From Antennarius striatus (taxonomy: Eukaryota > Chordata > Actinopteri > Lophiiformes > Antennariidae): DNA of 64,000 nucleotides. The notes under the pieces are model-generated. The model was not told the DNA's origin. It did not search any database and was given only the letters and a program-made list of their open reading frames with translations. Made by a program: the position numbers and the translations under genes. Within the stretch, counting starts at the first letter, position 1. Every line of letters begins with the position of its first letter. Where the stretch lies: the NCBI RefSeq assembly GCF_040054535.1, contig NC_090796.1:13977501-14041500 (forward strand), read 5' to 3'. Below, piece after piece: positions 1 through 53,277 of this stretch.

Positions 1-187
1 CTCCGTGTGTTACCGCCACCTTCAGAAAAGGTGGTCGAGGCTCGTCTCTCTCCCCCCCCCCCCGCCGCCCTGCGCTCTCTGCTTGTTGCCATAGTGACCA
101 GGGCCGCCTGCTTGGTGTCTGTAAAAGCTCTGCTCGTGTTGCAGACAGCTGGGCAGCGCGTGTCCTCACCCACATTATTCTCCCCGT

Positions 188-189
<2 letters not shown>

Positions 190-223
<34 letters not shown>

Positions 224-268
224 ATGTGTCGGCGCCTGCGTCTTTGTCTGACTGCATACCTGGGGGTC

Positions 269-300
<32 letters not shown>
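190..300. repeat. (TG)n microsatellites
   Basis: Two uninterrupted TG tracts at 190-221 and 273-300. Confidence 0.95.
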
Positions 301-3241
301 CTGAGGAGGAGGAGGAGGTGCACAAAAGGATGCACTTCATCGCCGTAGAAATCACTCTCACTTCTCTTTCTCCTTTTCGACTCACGCTCAGATCTTTCCA
401 CGTATTCATCGGAGGCTCAGGTTGTGTCACGTTCCGCGTAAAACCGCCACCCTGCGTAGGTAAATTTGAATCACAGCATTGACTGGCGTTCTTTTTTCTT
501 TTGTGCTCCACCAAAGGCTGCATGCGTACGTGTCGAACATCCTGGGAATGGATCGGCTTTTTAAATCTTCACGTCGTTCTCTTTCGCTTATTTACTCGCC
601 GTGTCTCTCTGCATCCTCCTCCTCCTCCTCCTCCTCCTCCCCTTCATCCTCACTCTAATCTCACATGTACACTTCTATACATGCCGCATGCATATTCATA
701 TTAACACCCTCACATCCAGAGCGTGTAACAGATATCTATTTCACGGCCACGTGCGTCTGCACACACGGACTAGATATATTTATTCATAAGCTCATTAGAG
801 GAGTGGATTTGCCTGCTGCCATCCATCACACTGTCACCCATCCCCAACCTGGCACCGACAACGGAACTGCAGGAGAGAAGTCCCTTGGATTTAGTCTCCT
901 GGAGCCGGCGCCGTAGAGGGGATTTACTCCAATAGGCAGAGCCTCGCTTTTCCCTTTCTTAGAGGTGAGATCAGGGAGAGCAAAACAAAAAAACAAAAAA
1001 GACATGATAATCAGGAGCATATTCCAGGGGAAATAATCACTTAATCATTGTCTGCCTTTCATCAGGCGAAGTTTGGAGTGACAGCGGAAGGTTTGAAGGG
1101 TAAAAAAATCGTGGATGTGCATGAGGCGGATGCTCACGTCTTGTGACAGCTCAGTCTGTCAACCTCCCCCCCCTTAGAAAGCCAATGCAAGCTGTCGCAA
1201 GCCTGTCGCTGCAGGTAAAAGAGCAGATTATCATGCATGTGGCAGGACTGCGGTTTGAATGACAGATCTAACTCATGCAGCTCATCCGTTATGGAACCGC
1301 TTGGGTTGTTTTTTTGTGTGACTGAGTCGAAATATTTGGTCAAATTTTTGTGATATTTTAATGGTATCATCTGCAAAAAAAATTTAAAAAGTCCTTCTTT
1401 TCTCGCCATTTTAGCTCATTATTTGAAAAAAAAGAAAAAGAACAAAAAAAAAGAACAGTAGTTCAGTTGGATTTTCCTTGATCCGGTCCTGGATTACTCT
1501 CTTCCCTTCCTACTGCTGGCTGTCAGCTGTAGTTTCTCACTCGGGCATCTGCGCTGGCTCTCCTCCTGGGTCCAGTTAATGAGTGGAGTCCTCTCCAGAC
1601 CAAACCGACGCAGCATTACCGCACAGCATCGTGCATGGCAAGTGAACAAATCCACTCCACACGTGCTGTCGTGTCTCTGCCAGGGAGATTTTGTTGTTGT
1701 TGTTGTTGTTGTTTTTTTGGCCGGTTTGTTTGTTTGTTAGTGAGCAGAGCATCTCTTATCAGATTGAACGGTGACAGAGTTTACACCATCTGACGCAGCT
1801 CCACATCAAAAAGCTGCTCTTATCTAGTAATCCTTGTAAATTTGTGATTTATATTTAAAGTCTACCGTTATTTTGAAACTCCATTCATCGGGGGACGTTT
1901 TCTTTAAAGTTTGTCATGATATTTGGACAGTTTGTGTATCTGTTTTAATTCAGATACGGCTGATTGACATTTAAGCTCTATTATTTGTTAGTTTATAATG
2001 TTTGCGGCTCCTTCTGCCCCCCCCCCCCCGAGGGCTGACTGTTGTCCTGACATGCCTCAACTTTGTAGGAGATGAACACAATCTGTTTCTGTCTGCACAT
2101 GAGCTGAGACAAAGAGTGTATATAGGCAGATGGACATGTCTCCTTTCCACCCATTGTGTTCACACAGTAACGCACAGACCCACAAAGTCATGTGTAACGT
2201 GAACCCGACACAAAGGCGTTAAAGAGCCCGTTGTTCTGCAGTCGTTGTCGCGGCTACAGCTGCCAGTCGTGAATTTCTTCTCGCCTCTCTGTGGTTCAGA
2301 ACGCCGGCGCTTTGTTGGATAACTTTGGACGTGTGCGCTCATCCAATAGAAACGGTCCAAAGTTGTGCCCTTTTTTTTTTTTTTTTTAAACTCGATGAGT
2401 CAATTAAAAAGAAATGACGCCCCACAAATAGGAATAAGAAATGATCCGTGCTCGTGATTTAGTTGTTATCCGACTCTCCTCTTGAAAATAAATGTCGATT
2501 CCGGGTGTAACGCCTGTGGAGGTCACATCATCATAAAATAGTCTTTTTTTGTCACCGTTTGTTTCAGGGAAATCTGATGCAAACAGGCGTTTTTTTGAAT
2601 TAATTCTCAGCATATTATGAGGCAGACTGACTGTGGGTTGCTTCTGTGGACACGTGTGTGTGTGTGTGTGTGTTGGTTTCCGGTGGACCCGACGGCGCCG
2701 CCTCAATCTACAAGCTCGTGAAGCGAGTCCCGGCGATCGTGCTCCATTTCCTTTTTGCTGGAACTTTAATAATAATAATAATAATTTTAAAAAAAAAAAG
2801 ACTGAGTCACCCCCGGTGGCTGTCATCGTTTCTCGTCGAAGCCATTCATTTGGTGTCTCAGACTTTGTGCTTGAGTCAGGCGAGAGAACATTCCAAAAAT
2901 GGACCTCATTTGCATTTGTTGGCGTGAATATAACGAGGGACAAGTAGACACAACAAGAGTATTTTGTGACACGCCATCTTGTTCGGTTGAACAATCTGTG
3001 TCTTCTGCTGCTTCCTGAGAGAAGTGAAGGCCCCAGAGAGAGAGAGAACGACGGGGACGTTCTCACCTGCTGTTGGCTGGTGGATTCTGATTGGCTGATT
3101 GGCCGTGTTTTATCTCCAAACGCAAAAGCCGCCTAAAAAGTTTTCATTGAATTAGCTGCATCAAGTTTATGAGCTCTCTGTCTTCCTCCCCTTTCTTTCC
3201 TGTCCCTCCTCACCTTCTTCCCTCTCTCCATCTCCCCTTAC

Positions 3242-3292
3242 CTGTGTGTGTGTTTGTGTATGTGTGTGTCTATGTGTGTGCGTCTCCTCCTC

Positions 3293-3328
<36 letters not shown>

Positions 3329-3330
3329 TT
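3242..3330. repeat. Compound (TG)n microsatellite next to tanc2 exon 1 acceptor
   Basis: Interrupted TG tract, then a pure run at 3298-3326, followed by CTTTCTGCTCCCAG and the exon. Confidence 0.95.
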
Positions 3331-3340
3331 CTGCTCCCAG

Positions 3341-38288
<34,948 letters not shown>

Positions 38289-38430
38289 CGGGTGTGTGTG
38301 TGTGAATAGGTCGCAAGTGGGAGTGAGGGGACAACAAAAAAAAAATCAATCTAACTCAACTGCTGACGCCTGCGTGTGCGAACCTGGACGAACTCACGTG
38401 AAAGAACTTAAGAGGAAGCAGAGAGAAAAA

Positions 38431-38467
<37 letters not shown>

Positions 38468-39205
38468 CACACACACATTTAGGGTATTAAACACAATGTT
38501 ATAAACAGAACAATTGAGAAGCGACTGTCATTATCACACTTTGCACACAGGAAGGATAACAAGAGGGTCCAAAGTTCTGATCTCAAAGACCGGTGCACTT
38601 CCAAAAATGTTGCGTGGCACAAGATTCCATAGGCGATCACAAGCGCGAAAGAATGAAAGTACAAATCATCGGACTCCACACGTGGACTGTACCCACCTTC
38701 TGTTCTTTCAAAGTGTGCTCTTAACCAAGGTTGCTAGTAGGCTCTATTCTATGTAACACAATATTATATGTTGAATACTGTACATTGCTCAGAAAATACA
38801 AATTGCTCAACAACTCAGTGCTTAGAGAAAAATGACAATATTTATAATTAAGTTATATATTGTACATAGGAATAAAACAAACACATAGTTTGAACTGTAT
38901 TCTGTCAGCCCTGCCTTTGTGTCCCACTGCTAAGTCACATGGGTGAGGAAAATTGATCCAGGGTAAAGGAATGAGGGACATTGACCAACTTTGAATGAAA
39001 TAATTGCCTCTAACATGTCAGAATATTTAATATTTTGTTGTTGGTTAATGCAAGAACATCCTTTCTATGCTGCAATACGTCCTCAATGATCTGAGCTCAG
39101 GCTACAGCTAACAAGTCTTTTCTGTATTGATTAGTTTGCAAGTTTTTTATATATATATAAATATTGTTTTTAATAATCAGTTAAAGTCTCCAGAATCACA
39201 GGTGA

Positions 39206-39238
<33 letters not shown>

Positions 39239-41030
39239 TTCAAAACCCAAACCACTTTTTTGGGGGGGGGTGATGATACAAAAATGGAGAGAAGCAGCAA
39301 AAATCCTCACTTTGAAGAAGTTTAGACGTGGAGAATGGAACATTATCGCAAATAACAATCGCTTTGGAATTTTCATGCAATTGAATTTCATATCAAATCT
39401 AAAAGTCTACATAAACTCCGGTTATTTTGGAACGTGAATCAATTTTTGCACCTATTTTAAAATCTTTTCTTTCTTTTTTTAAACTGCTACTTTCACCTAA
39501 TTTTTGAGGTTCATGTATGTGAATTTTAATTTCTCTGTGTATTTTTTTTTTTAATATCATCTCTGTACCACAGACCTCATAATATGCCTTAGTGTGACAT
39601 TAAACCAAACGTCCAGGCTGCCGTCTGTCATGTCGTTCCAACTCCGTTAACGTAGACCGCTTTGAATGGTTGCTGAAACATCAGGTGCTTTACTTTTGTA
39701 TCAGCTCATATATTTTATAAAGCTTGTTTTGAGGACAAATTGCTATAATCGATGAACTAAATAGGGAAACTTCAATCTTTGATTTCCAGGAATTTAAAAT
39801 CTTTAAACGATTAATGCCAGTTAAATAATAATCACAAACTCCAGTGGCGGGGGGGGGGGTTAACGTTTGGGTTATGACTATCAAAGTTCGCTTTTGTCCC
39901 TCCTCTGTGTGTAAATGATGCTGTATGTTCCTAACAGAGTAGAGCGTTCAGTGCGTATGCTGGTGAAGGGTCAACATGGAAAAGTGCTCAGCAATTAAAA
40001 GCAAGCAAATGCATAAAACAACTACTATCACATGCGTTTCCCTTCCTCCTGCATTATTTTGTTTGTTTTTTTCCCACAATGCATTTTATTCTATCACCAC
40101 TGCACTATAAATGCCTGTTAAGATCTTAAATAAGGGTGCACTTTATGTATTTTATTTACTTTGCTGTTACAGTTGTCGACTTTGGAGAAAGCAAGCGTGT
40201 GTGTTCTGTCAGACCTCTGACCGGTGAAGCCAGACTATCAGAGACGCTGTTATTAAATCATTTACAAATGACGATATGGTTAAAGATGTATAGACTTTTT
40301 AGCACAAGTTGTACATAATGACTCAGATGTTCCACTCAGCCCAGCTCGGCTTTGTCAGTTGACCATGAGGACTGTCGTATATGAATATTTCACATAAAAT
40401 ATCTCTTCTCTTTCTCTGAATTAGCCAGTCTAATCCACTGGGTCTGCACAGAATTAAGTCTAATCTACTGCAAAAAAAATAAAAAAATTATAATACCAAG
40501 AGTATCAGTATCCAGGGAAAGCAGAGTAATGAAAATATTCAACTTATTTGTATGTGTGGGGAAAAGTTAAGACTATTTGTGGTATTTAGTTTTGGTTCTC
40601 AGATAAAGAATATGTGAAGACGGCTGACAGTCTCCTGTTCATTCTACGTTCACCCACTACTTATCTTTCCAGAGATGAAGGTCTAAACTGTATTATACTT
40701 AATTTAAACAGAACTTTTAAATCCAGGATATTTGCGGGTGTCTGTTTTCAAGCTGTCTGTGTATATTAGTTTGCTGTAAATATTCTGATGCATGTTCTAT
40801 TCTTTCCGTGAGCGGCGTTCTGACTCCGCTGGTCGATGCTTTTGGATCAGGATAAGGAAATGGATCCCGGAACAGTCCTTATCATTTTCCTTCAAACTCA
40901 CCAGACAAAAGCGAAAGGTTATTTTCTTTTACTTTAATGTATTTGCTTGCTGAGCAGAGTTCTCTTGTCTGTAAATGTGAGCTTTCAGATCGCTGTGACA
41001 AAAAGTTTAATTAAAAATAAATAAAAAAGA
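38289..41030 (+). other. tanc2: Probable long 3' UTR of tanc2 with alternative poly(A) signals
   Basis: No convincing ORF lies between the tanc2 stop and about 41 kb, and the sequence is AT-rich as expected for a 3' UTR. AATAAA occurs at 38871-38876. Overlapping AATAAA copies at 41016-41025 are followed by a GT-rich ATGTGTTTTT stretch, a plausible distal cleavage region. Pumilio-type UGUANAUA elements occur at 38861-38868, 40310-40317 and 40775-40782. A (CA)15 tract lies at 38433-38462. The end of the transcript is inferred. Confidence 0.6.
38433..38462. repeat. (CA)15 microsatellite in tanc2 3' UTR
   Basis: Uninterrupted CA run. Confidence 0.96.
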
Positions 41031-41910
41031 ATGTGTTTTTATCTCATTAAAACTGATTGTAATCTGTACAGTAAAACCATGTATTGAGGGGGAAAAAAGA
41101 GCATATTTATAAATGGTTACCAACTGAAACACACACTGCATGTTAGTCATTTGTTGTTTTTCTTTAATATCATACAAAATGTATTTCTCACATTTTGAAG
41201 AGTTTGGTCCAAAAAATAATAACATGAACATTTTGGTACAACACAAAACAATCCAGTTGAGTCCCCTTAAAACAAGTATCTGGAGGCAAATTGCACAAAG
41301 GAGGTATTGCACAGAATTCAATAATATGAAACAAATGAGTGCATTAGTGCTTTTCTACCAATTTAAGCCTGAACTAGTGCAACACATCTAACATTTTGAT
41401 TTACTGTCCACCATCAATGAAACAGTTATACGAGTGAAATTTAACAGCAGTAACGCCGCTTTTGACCTTTCTGAATGATGAATGATTTACACAAAAGTAA
41501 AAACTATCTACTTGTACTTATTAATAAGCATCTGGTTTCCCCTGTCAAACTTTCTGAAGGCAGAAACATTGCCAATCATTACTTCTGATAATGTTTTTTT
41601 TTTTCACATCCATTCTCAAGTAACATTCAAAGCTAAACTTTGCCCATTTTCATATTTCATATTTTCACCTCAGGTCAGTCACAAAACACCTTAATATCTC
41701 TCAAATGGTAAATAAAAATATATAATGTAGTATTTACAAGACTAATGTGTATTACGATATATTTATTTACAGTCAAGGCTTACAATCGTCATATTCATGA
41801 CTCATTAATTTTACCCACGTACCGATGAACTGCATTAACAAGGCATCTAAAGCGTTTACAGAAACTACTTGAGGGTGTGAAAGACATCTGGAGAGTTAGA
41901 ATGATAGTTT

Positions 41911-44183
41911 CTATTCCTTCTTCTTTTTGTGTGTGAAAAGGTGAACCAGTCCGGGCACCAGCACCATAACAATCTGAGGCACTAAGGCAAATTTAACGAA
42001 GAACAGAGCGTAGAACAGGCCTTGTGGTTGGACCGGGATAGGCAGACGATTCACATGGTACAGTCCCATGGATGAAATGGCCAGAGACAGGGCCCGTGGA
42101 GCCCAGGGCAGAGACCATCCTCCTGGCTTCCAGTACTGAGCTAGCCCCAAACCCAGTAGGGCCCCGCAGTCTCGGGTCAGAGAGGAGAACGGGCGCGTAT
42201 CCAATCGGATCCACTCCGCGTGGGTGCACCATTTTTTGGCCAAAGCAATAGACCTGAGCAAAAAGAAGTTAGACTTTCACAGAGCTGTACTTTACACACT
42301 CATCAGTACTCATAAACACACTATAAGAGTCTAACCAGGAGAGATCGAGTCCCATCCATTCCAGTCCAGTGTGCAGTATCAGAGCACAGAGCAGCAGACA
42401 GATGCTGGAGCAGAAGAAGAACAGCAGGGGGCGTCCTTCTGGTACGCTGCGGCTCAAAACAATCCCCAGAGTGAAACCTGACAGGAACAAATTCATTCAT
42501 CTTCAATACTCAACAGGAACGAATAATTCACTTAAAATATGCTTAACCTAAAGGCTAAAAAAAATTAAATGCTTACATAAAAGTGTGTGTAGTCTGTCAA
42601 ATATGGTTACACACCATTTATATTTACACATCATTCATGCTGTGGTCAAAATGTCAGAGAGTAATATCCTACAGTGGAATTTGAGCCAGAGGGTTTATGA
42701 CAATTGATGATGTTTGCATGGCTGTGAAGAAGCACTAACCAGTCATTTTATGAGATATAAACAGACTAAATTGTCGTATCCATATGCTACATGTCAGCTT
42801 GTGCACATATGTGTGTATTCTGACCTGTGATAGAGCCAGCAATGACCTGGTGAGGGAAGTGGGCCAGGATGAACAGCCTGGAGATTCCAACTGCCACCAG
42901 TATCACCACATAGAGGAGGTATGGAACAGCTGATAACACCAAGCTAGAGCCAGAGAAAAAGAGAGTCCTTAAAAATACATCGGACATCCTTAAGAGTCAA
43001 AACATTTTATTGCTCTGGATCAAAGTGACAAACCTGTTGGTGCGCGAGTACATATATGATCCTAGCGAGGACACCACGATCCACCAGACGGCTGCCGTCA
43101 CCATGGCATGTCCCGAAGGGCTGCCTGAGAGACGGGACACCTGACTTACAGCTTCAGATCTACTATGAATTGAATATAATGTCTATGATTGGCACATGCA
43201 GCACTTCTACTTTGAGAGTATCTCACCTGGACCAGTCTCACACGTGGAGGGAAACTGAAGAACTCTGGGTTGATTGTTCTCAAACAACTGTGATTCACCT
43301 ATCCACCAGAAGGGCCTTTCTCCAAACAACATCCTGGAAAGAAAATGAAATCAAAACACATTATATTCAATTATATAGATTTATGTGACGTTTCTCTAAA
43401 TGTGTTTAAAGTTATGGTAATCATAGTTGCATTGGGGGTACAGTAATGGTTATCTGTTGAATATTGTTTCAGCAATATCTAACACATTTTAGTATGTTTT
43501 TTTGCTTCCTGGATCAATATGTATCAAATGTTTTCTATCTTTAATGTAATGCGATAAAGAATATGAAAATCAATGTTGTCACTTTTCCTTTCTGGCCACG
43601 GACGGTAGTTTTTTACGTCGATGCTTCTCAAGTCAATGGGAACGCGGAACTATTAAGCCGTACACTATATAAAGGTTCCCGTTTTGCTCGTTTCACTCCG
43701 GACAATACGCGTGGTGGGACTACATTCATTGCAACGAACGCAGAGCAAAATACCAAATTGTTTGTAACTTAAACGATGCAGATAAATATTTAAAAATAAA
43801 ACACGTAAAGTATAATTTTGTAATTTCCAAAAGTTAACTGATTTGATACAAACTCGGCGTTAGCTTTATGCTGACATGTGGAATATAGCAGAAATATCCG
43901 GACAGTAAAACTACATTTTCAGACCGGGCTTAATAATACACGCTAGCCGTTTCTTGCAGACTTACCATTTAAACACCAAGTTTAGCCACTCCGTTACTGC
44001 TGCAACCCAGAAAACCGCGACTCCCGCCCGTTTGCTGATGAAATACGTGAAAGGAAAGACGAGCATGAAGGCTGCTTTTGGATCTCCAATATGGGTGACT
44101 ACAAGCCACATTTTTTCGTAACTTATTGTTCTTTGCTGAAGACTTTCGGCCATCCAGATACCTTGAGTATAAACTGCCTCCAT
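41911..44183 (-). CDS. g6pc3: Glucose-6-phosphatase catalytic subunit 3 (ubiquitous G6Pase-beta)
   Basis: ER-membrane phosphohydrolase. In vertebrates it clears glucose-6-phosphate and 1,5-anhydroglucitol-6-phosphate in many tissues and is needed for neutrophil function. Exons in transcript order: 44183-43966, 43333-43227, 43124-43034, 42943-42825, 42477-42336, 42253-41911. All phases join, giving 339 residues (human about 346). The lipid-phosphatase signature is complete: K with RP in [13 protein letters not shown], then PSGH in [14 protein letters not shown], then [13 protein letters not shown] with the nucleophilic His. About nine hydrophobic segments fit a polytopic protein. The C-terminus KKKKE has Lys at -3 and -4, a dilysine ER-retrieval pattern. 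It resembles G6PC3 more than liver G6PC1, and neighbours lsm12 and tmem101 support this. Confidence 0.95.
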
Positions 44184-49370
<5,187 letters not shown>

Positions 49371-51415
49371 GTTGGCAGCGTGGGTCGGCCGGGGAAGGCG
49401 ACGCTGGTGGTTTTATTCTCACTGCCAGACCTAGTCGGCATTCCTTGTCCTCAGTCCGAGACCACAAGGAGCACTGAGGGCCCTGGATCCAGAAGATCAA
49501 AATACCATGAAATGAAAAAAAAAAGACAAAAAAGAAAGAGGAAAGATTAAATCTTAAATTAGACTTTATAAAGAATAATTTAAACATCAACCATAAAGCA
49601 ACCATAGTTTCCTTAACTAACCTGTTTCATTCTGCCCCCACTCCCCCCCCCCCCATCTGTCCCCGAAACTTTCTTTTTCCGCCCTCCTTCCTTTGACCTC
49701 TGTTCCATTTCAAAAAGAAAACTAGAGCAGTCAGAAAGGCTTGTTAGCTTTATTTTCTGTCATTTTCCTTTTTTGCTGTATCCATGTTCTACTGTCTGTA
49801 TTTTCTGTATTTTAAACAAAATGTGACTTGAAATGCCACACTTTAAAAGGACATTTTCTAAAATAAAAATAACAAAAATTCTGACTGTAATTTTCAGCCA
49901 CTTTTTGAACGTTTAACAGAACGACTTCAGGATCTCATAACCCGACGCTAGCAGGGATGTGTATCACTGAGACTTGACGCCGTCATACACCAACTGTGAC
50001 TGGACTGTCACTTGATCTGTTATTGATCACATCAGTTAGAAATGAGTTTATCATCAAAGGATTGTTTGTCAGCCTGATTGGTTCATCTGTGCAGCAACAG
50101 GAAGTTGAATTATTCAAAAGGATTTAAACTGCTGGACAGAAGATCAGTGGTGTGAAAGCTTTAAATATGAATCAGAAGATTAATAATTCGGTCTTTCAGA
50201 GGAGCAGTCATTTCTGGAAGTACAGTAGAATGTCTAGAACGAGAGATTCCTTGTGGGTTACTCTAAAATTTGGTCAAAAATTACTAAATTTTGGGGAGAA
50301 TGTTGCAATAAAAAAATTAAATTTCAAATATTTCAGTTCCCCAAAGCTGCAGATGATCAAATTGGATTATTTGCAGGAGGAACTTCACAAACTCAAAATA
50401 TATTTAAACCAAATCCAAAGAAATTAAATGAATTCATGTGACCAGGAAATCAATCCCCAAAGGGAAATTATTTGTCACGGAATAATTCAGATGTGAGCTT
50501 TTTTTATTTCAGAACCCATGAATCATCAGTAACTTCAATGATGAAATTGTTAAACGTCTTAAAATGTGATTTTTGCTTATTGGCTTCAATTAGAACGATT
50601 TATTCAGTCTTTATTAAAACTAGTGTAACGCAAAGAAAAGAAATGTAAATTAACGAAATCTCGTTAAGTGATGCAGAGATTAACCTCTGGCCTGTGTCAA
50701 TGAGAAGTTCTGACAGAGACCACAAGCGTCTCTTCGTTGGCCTCATCTTCTCCAAAGATGGGGAAGAGGAGGAATCGACAAAGTTTTAACAGTGGAAAAA
50801 CTATTGTTTCTAAATAAAAATGCTTAAGAACCCTCAGGTGACCCAAGAGTATGAAACCATAAACGTCTACAAATATAATATAAACATACGAATACAAATA
50901 ATGATGGCAAAAAATTCAGATTAAAGTCTGACTTCTGTCTCATAATATAGACCTTATTTTTATATTCCGGTGGTCCTAATCCTCTTGTGTTACTCACGCA
51001 CACACATATGTATGTATTTACATTACATACACATGCATGAACATCTATGGTCTGGACACAGACGCCAAAAACAAAACAGCATGTCAGCTTCTTTCTGCCG
51101 TAGGTTTCACACAGTGATCGTATAGTGGTTTGTGTTTAATTGCAGTAACATTATATTCACACAAAAATCACATTAAACATTCACATTCACATAAATCACA
51201 GCCAGCTCGACCAAACTCCATACTGTGGTGCTCTGCTGCCACCCTGTGGCGGTCAGAGAACATAGCAGGTAACTGAGACTTAAACAACAAATAGCTCAGT
51301 AGGATCATCTTTGATCAATAGGTTTTTGTTTAAGTGTGTAGGATCAAATCCTAACAGTGAGCACTTGCTCAAATGAAAGTGTGTAATACTCAAATACAAT
51401 TAATCTGTGTGTGTG
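49371..51415. other. lsm12 3' UTR and AT-rich intergenic DNA
   Basis: lsm12 3' UTR probably runs to the AATAAA at 49862-49867. Beyond that the sequence is AT-rich, with only short chance ORFs and no recognisable coding similarity, RNA gene or long repeat. Confidence 0.5.
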
Positions 51416-51635
51416 GAGTCAGATAGCTCAGCCTGTTAAGGTGCTGAGCAGGTGTACAGACATTATAGGTTCAAATCCCGTCATTTTTCAGGCGGTTTCC
51501 TTAATGACGATGACAAATACGCGCGGAGAAAAGTCATTTATAATATATTTCTACTCAAACTATTTACAGATCTGTCAGGTTTATTTTATTATTCCTTCGC
51601 CCTTGCCTGTAAAAAAAACAACAACAACACAGCAT
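51416..51635 (+). repeat. tRNA-derived SINE-like element
   Basis: The head has a Pol III A-box-like TAGCTCAGCCTG at about 51424-51435 and a B box GGTTCAAATCC at about 51468-51478, spaced as in a tRNA. The flanks do not close a proper acceptor stem, so it is not a functional tRNA. The body ends near 51632 in an A-rich tail (TGTAAAAAAAACAACAAC), as expected for a retroposed SINE. Confidence 0.55.
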
Positions 51636-51877
51636 CATGTGTGCAAATGTACAAGCAGATGCAAATCCGTATTCTGGGCCCGGGTCCAAAACGGTTCAGG
51701 TTTGTTCCTCCATCATATTTGTTATGATCTGTTTAATCCCTTAATCTCTAATCTCATCGGTAATATTCGATGCTCATAGCGAGTTTACTGGAATTTACTG
51801 AAACATCACCAGCATTTGCTGTAAAGGGGGATCGAAACCATGACTTTTAAGTGGACCTCTGGGTGTCTGATCTGAAC

Positions 51878-53277
51878 ATGCCCGCCACGGGCTGCGTGAT
51901 TCTCTGCGTGACGCTCCTGCTGACCTCGGCGTCGGGGATGGAACCGAGTCGTGACCGGTGTCTGCGCTCCGAGTCCTTGGACCTGGCGGACTGTCGGTTT
52001 CGAGGCCTGGTCCGGGTTCCTCCCGGTGTCCCCCACGGCGTTCGGCTGCTGGACCTGAGTGGGAACAGACTGACGGATGTCCGCAGCGGGTCCTTCGTGG
52101 GTCTGTGGTCCCTCAGGATCCTCCTGATGTCCAACAACAGCATCCGGACTCTGCAGCCTCGGGTACGAACAGTCACTCTTCCTGGGTAAAACGGATGATT
52201 AAAACAAAAAACTCATTCTATTTCCACCGCTGGGGATTACTGGGTCCTACCCAAGATGGTTTGCGGGCGAGAGGCGGGTGACACCCCGAGGACGACGCCA
52301 GCGCACTGCGGAGCCACATGGAAAACAAACAACCACTCATTCACACATACGAATTTGGACTGATAGTTCATGTTTTTTGGCATTACAATTGGCATTCTAA
52401 CCACGTGTCTGTGCCTTTAATGTTAGATACACACAGGTATAAAAAATAATAATAAAAATCACAATATTCTGTGGAGAAAAAAAAGACCAAAATCTTACTT
52501 TGCTGAAGTTTTTGATTCATGACTGTCTTCCAGTTTCTGTCGTCGCTGCAGTTCCTGGAGACTCTGGATTTGAGTTTTAACCAGCTGGACCTGCTGCCCC
52601 GGGACTTCTCCCGCAGTCTGACCCCCCTCCAGGAGCTCCGGTTGGACCACAACCTCCTGCGGCGCCTGGACTCCGCGTCACTGGGGGATCTGGAGAACCT
52701 GAGGAAACTGGATCTCAGCCACAACCGGATCCGGACGGTGGACGTCGGCGCCTTCGATGGTCTCTCTAAACTGGTCCTCCTCAGCCTGGAGGGAAACCGG
52801 CTCAGTGCGCTTCCAGACGGCTTATTCAAGAGGCTGAGGAGCCTGGAGGTGCTGCTCCTCAGCCACAACTACATCTCGGTGATCGGGACGGAGGTTCTGG
52901 CTCCTTTGCGGAGCCTGACTCTCCTGGCTCTGCAGGGGAACCGGCTGCAGACCGTCAGGTTCAAGACCTTCCAGAGACTCCAGACGACCACCACCAGCCT
53001 CCTGATGTCCTCCAACCCCTGGACCTGCGACTGTGACCTGCAGCGCGTCTTCGACAAGATCCGGCGCGTCCGACGTTTACGCGCGTACGACTACTCGGAC
53101 ATCGTGTGTCAGGCTCCCGAACAGCATGCCGGGAGGTCGCTGGCGTCGCTGGACGCCCAGCTGTGCGTCGCCGAGACGGCGTCGTTGCTCGTCATCACCG
53201 TCACCGTGATGCTGACGGTGATCGGAGCCCTGGTCAAAGCCGAGAACAACCGGAAGAACAAACCCGTCACGGCGTAA
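51878..53277 (+). CDS. Leucine-rich-repeat single-pass membrane protein, unassigned
   Basis: Two exons, 51878-52162 and 52534-53277, join in phase 0 to give 342 residues. The start at 51878 gives a clean signal peptide (TGCVILCVTLLLTSASG). Next come a cysteine-containing N-cap (DRCLRSESLDLADC) and about eight LxxLxLxxNxL repeats (RLLDLSGNRLTDV, FLETLDLSFNQLDLL, NLRKLDLSHNRIRTV, LEVLLLSHNYISVI and others). An LRRCT cap follows (NPWTCDCDLQRVF with later Cys residues), then one transmembrane helix (SLLVITVTVMLTVIGALV) and a short basic cytoplasmic tail ending NKPVTA. The topology resembles small LRR cell-surface proteins such as LRRC26/38/52/55 or chondroadherin-like proteins, but no orthologue is clear. 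Ligand and role are unknown. AATAAA lies at about 53358-53363. Confidence 0.85.
52215..52370. repeat. Degenerate copy of an unclassified fish interspersed repeat
   Basis: Within the intron of the LRR gene, sequence around GGCGGGTGACACCCCGAGG followed by ACAAACAACCACTCATTCAC matches the layout of a very common fish repeat. A second diverged copy lies at about 60755-60945. Class is not determined. Confidence 0.4.

Larger units (their letters stand above)
1..3340. other. tanc2: tanc2 upstream intron, no exon recognised
   Basis: No TANC2 N-terminal coding block was recognised. It holds (TG)n at 190-221, 273-300, 2655-2673 and 3242-3330, a (CTC)n run near 615-640 and homopolymer runs. Confidence 0.6.

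Noticed and set aside
51416-51492. Functional tRNA
   Set aside because: A and B boxes are present, but the acceptor and T stems do not pair and an A-rich tail follows, so a SINE is more likely.
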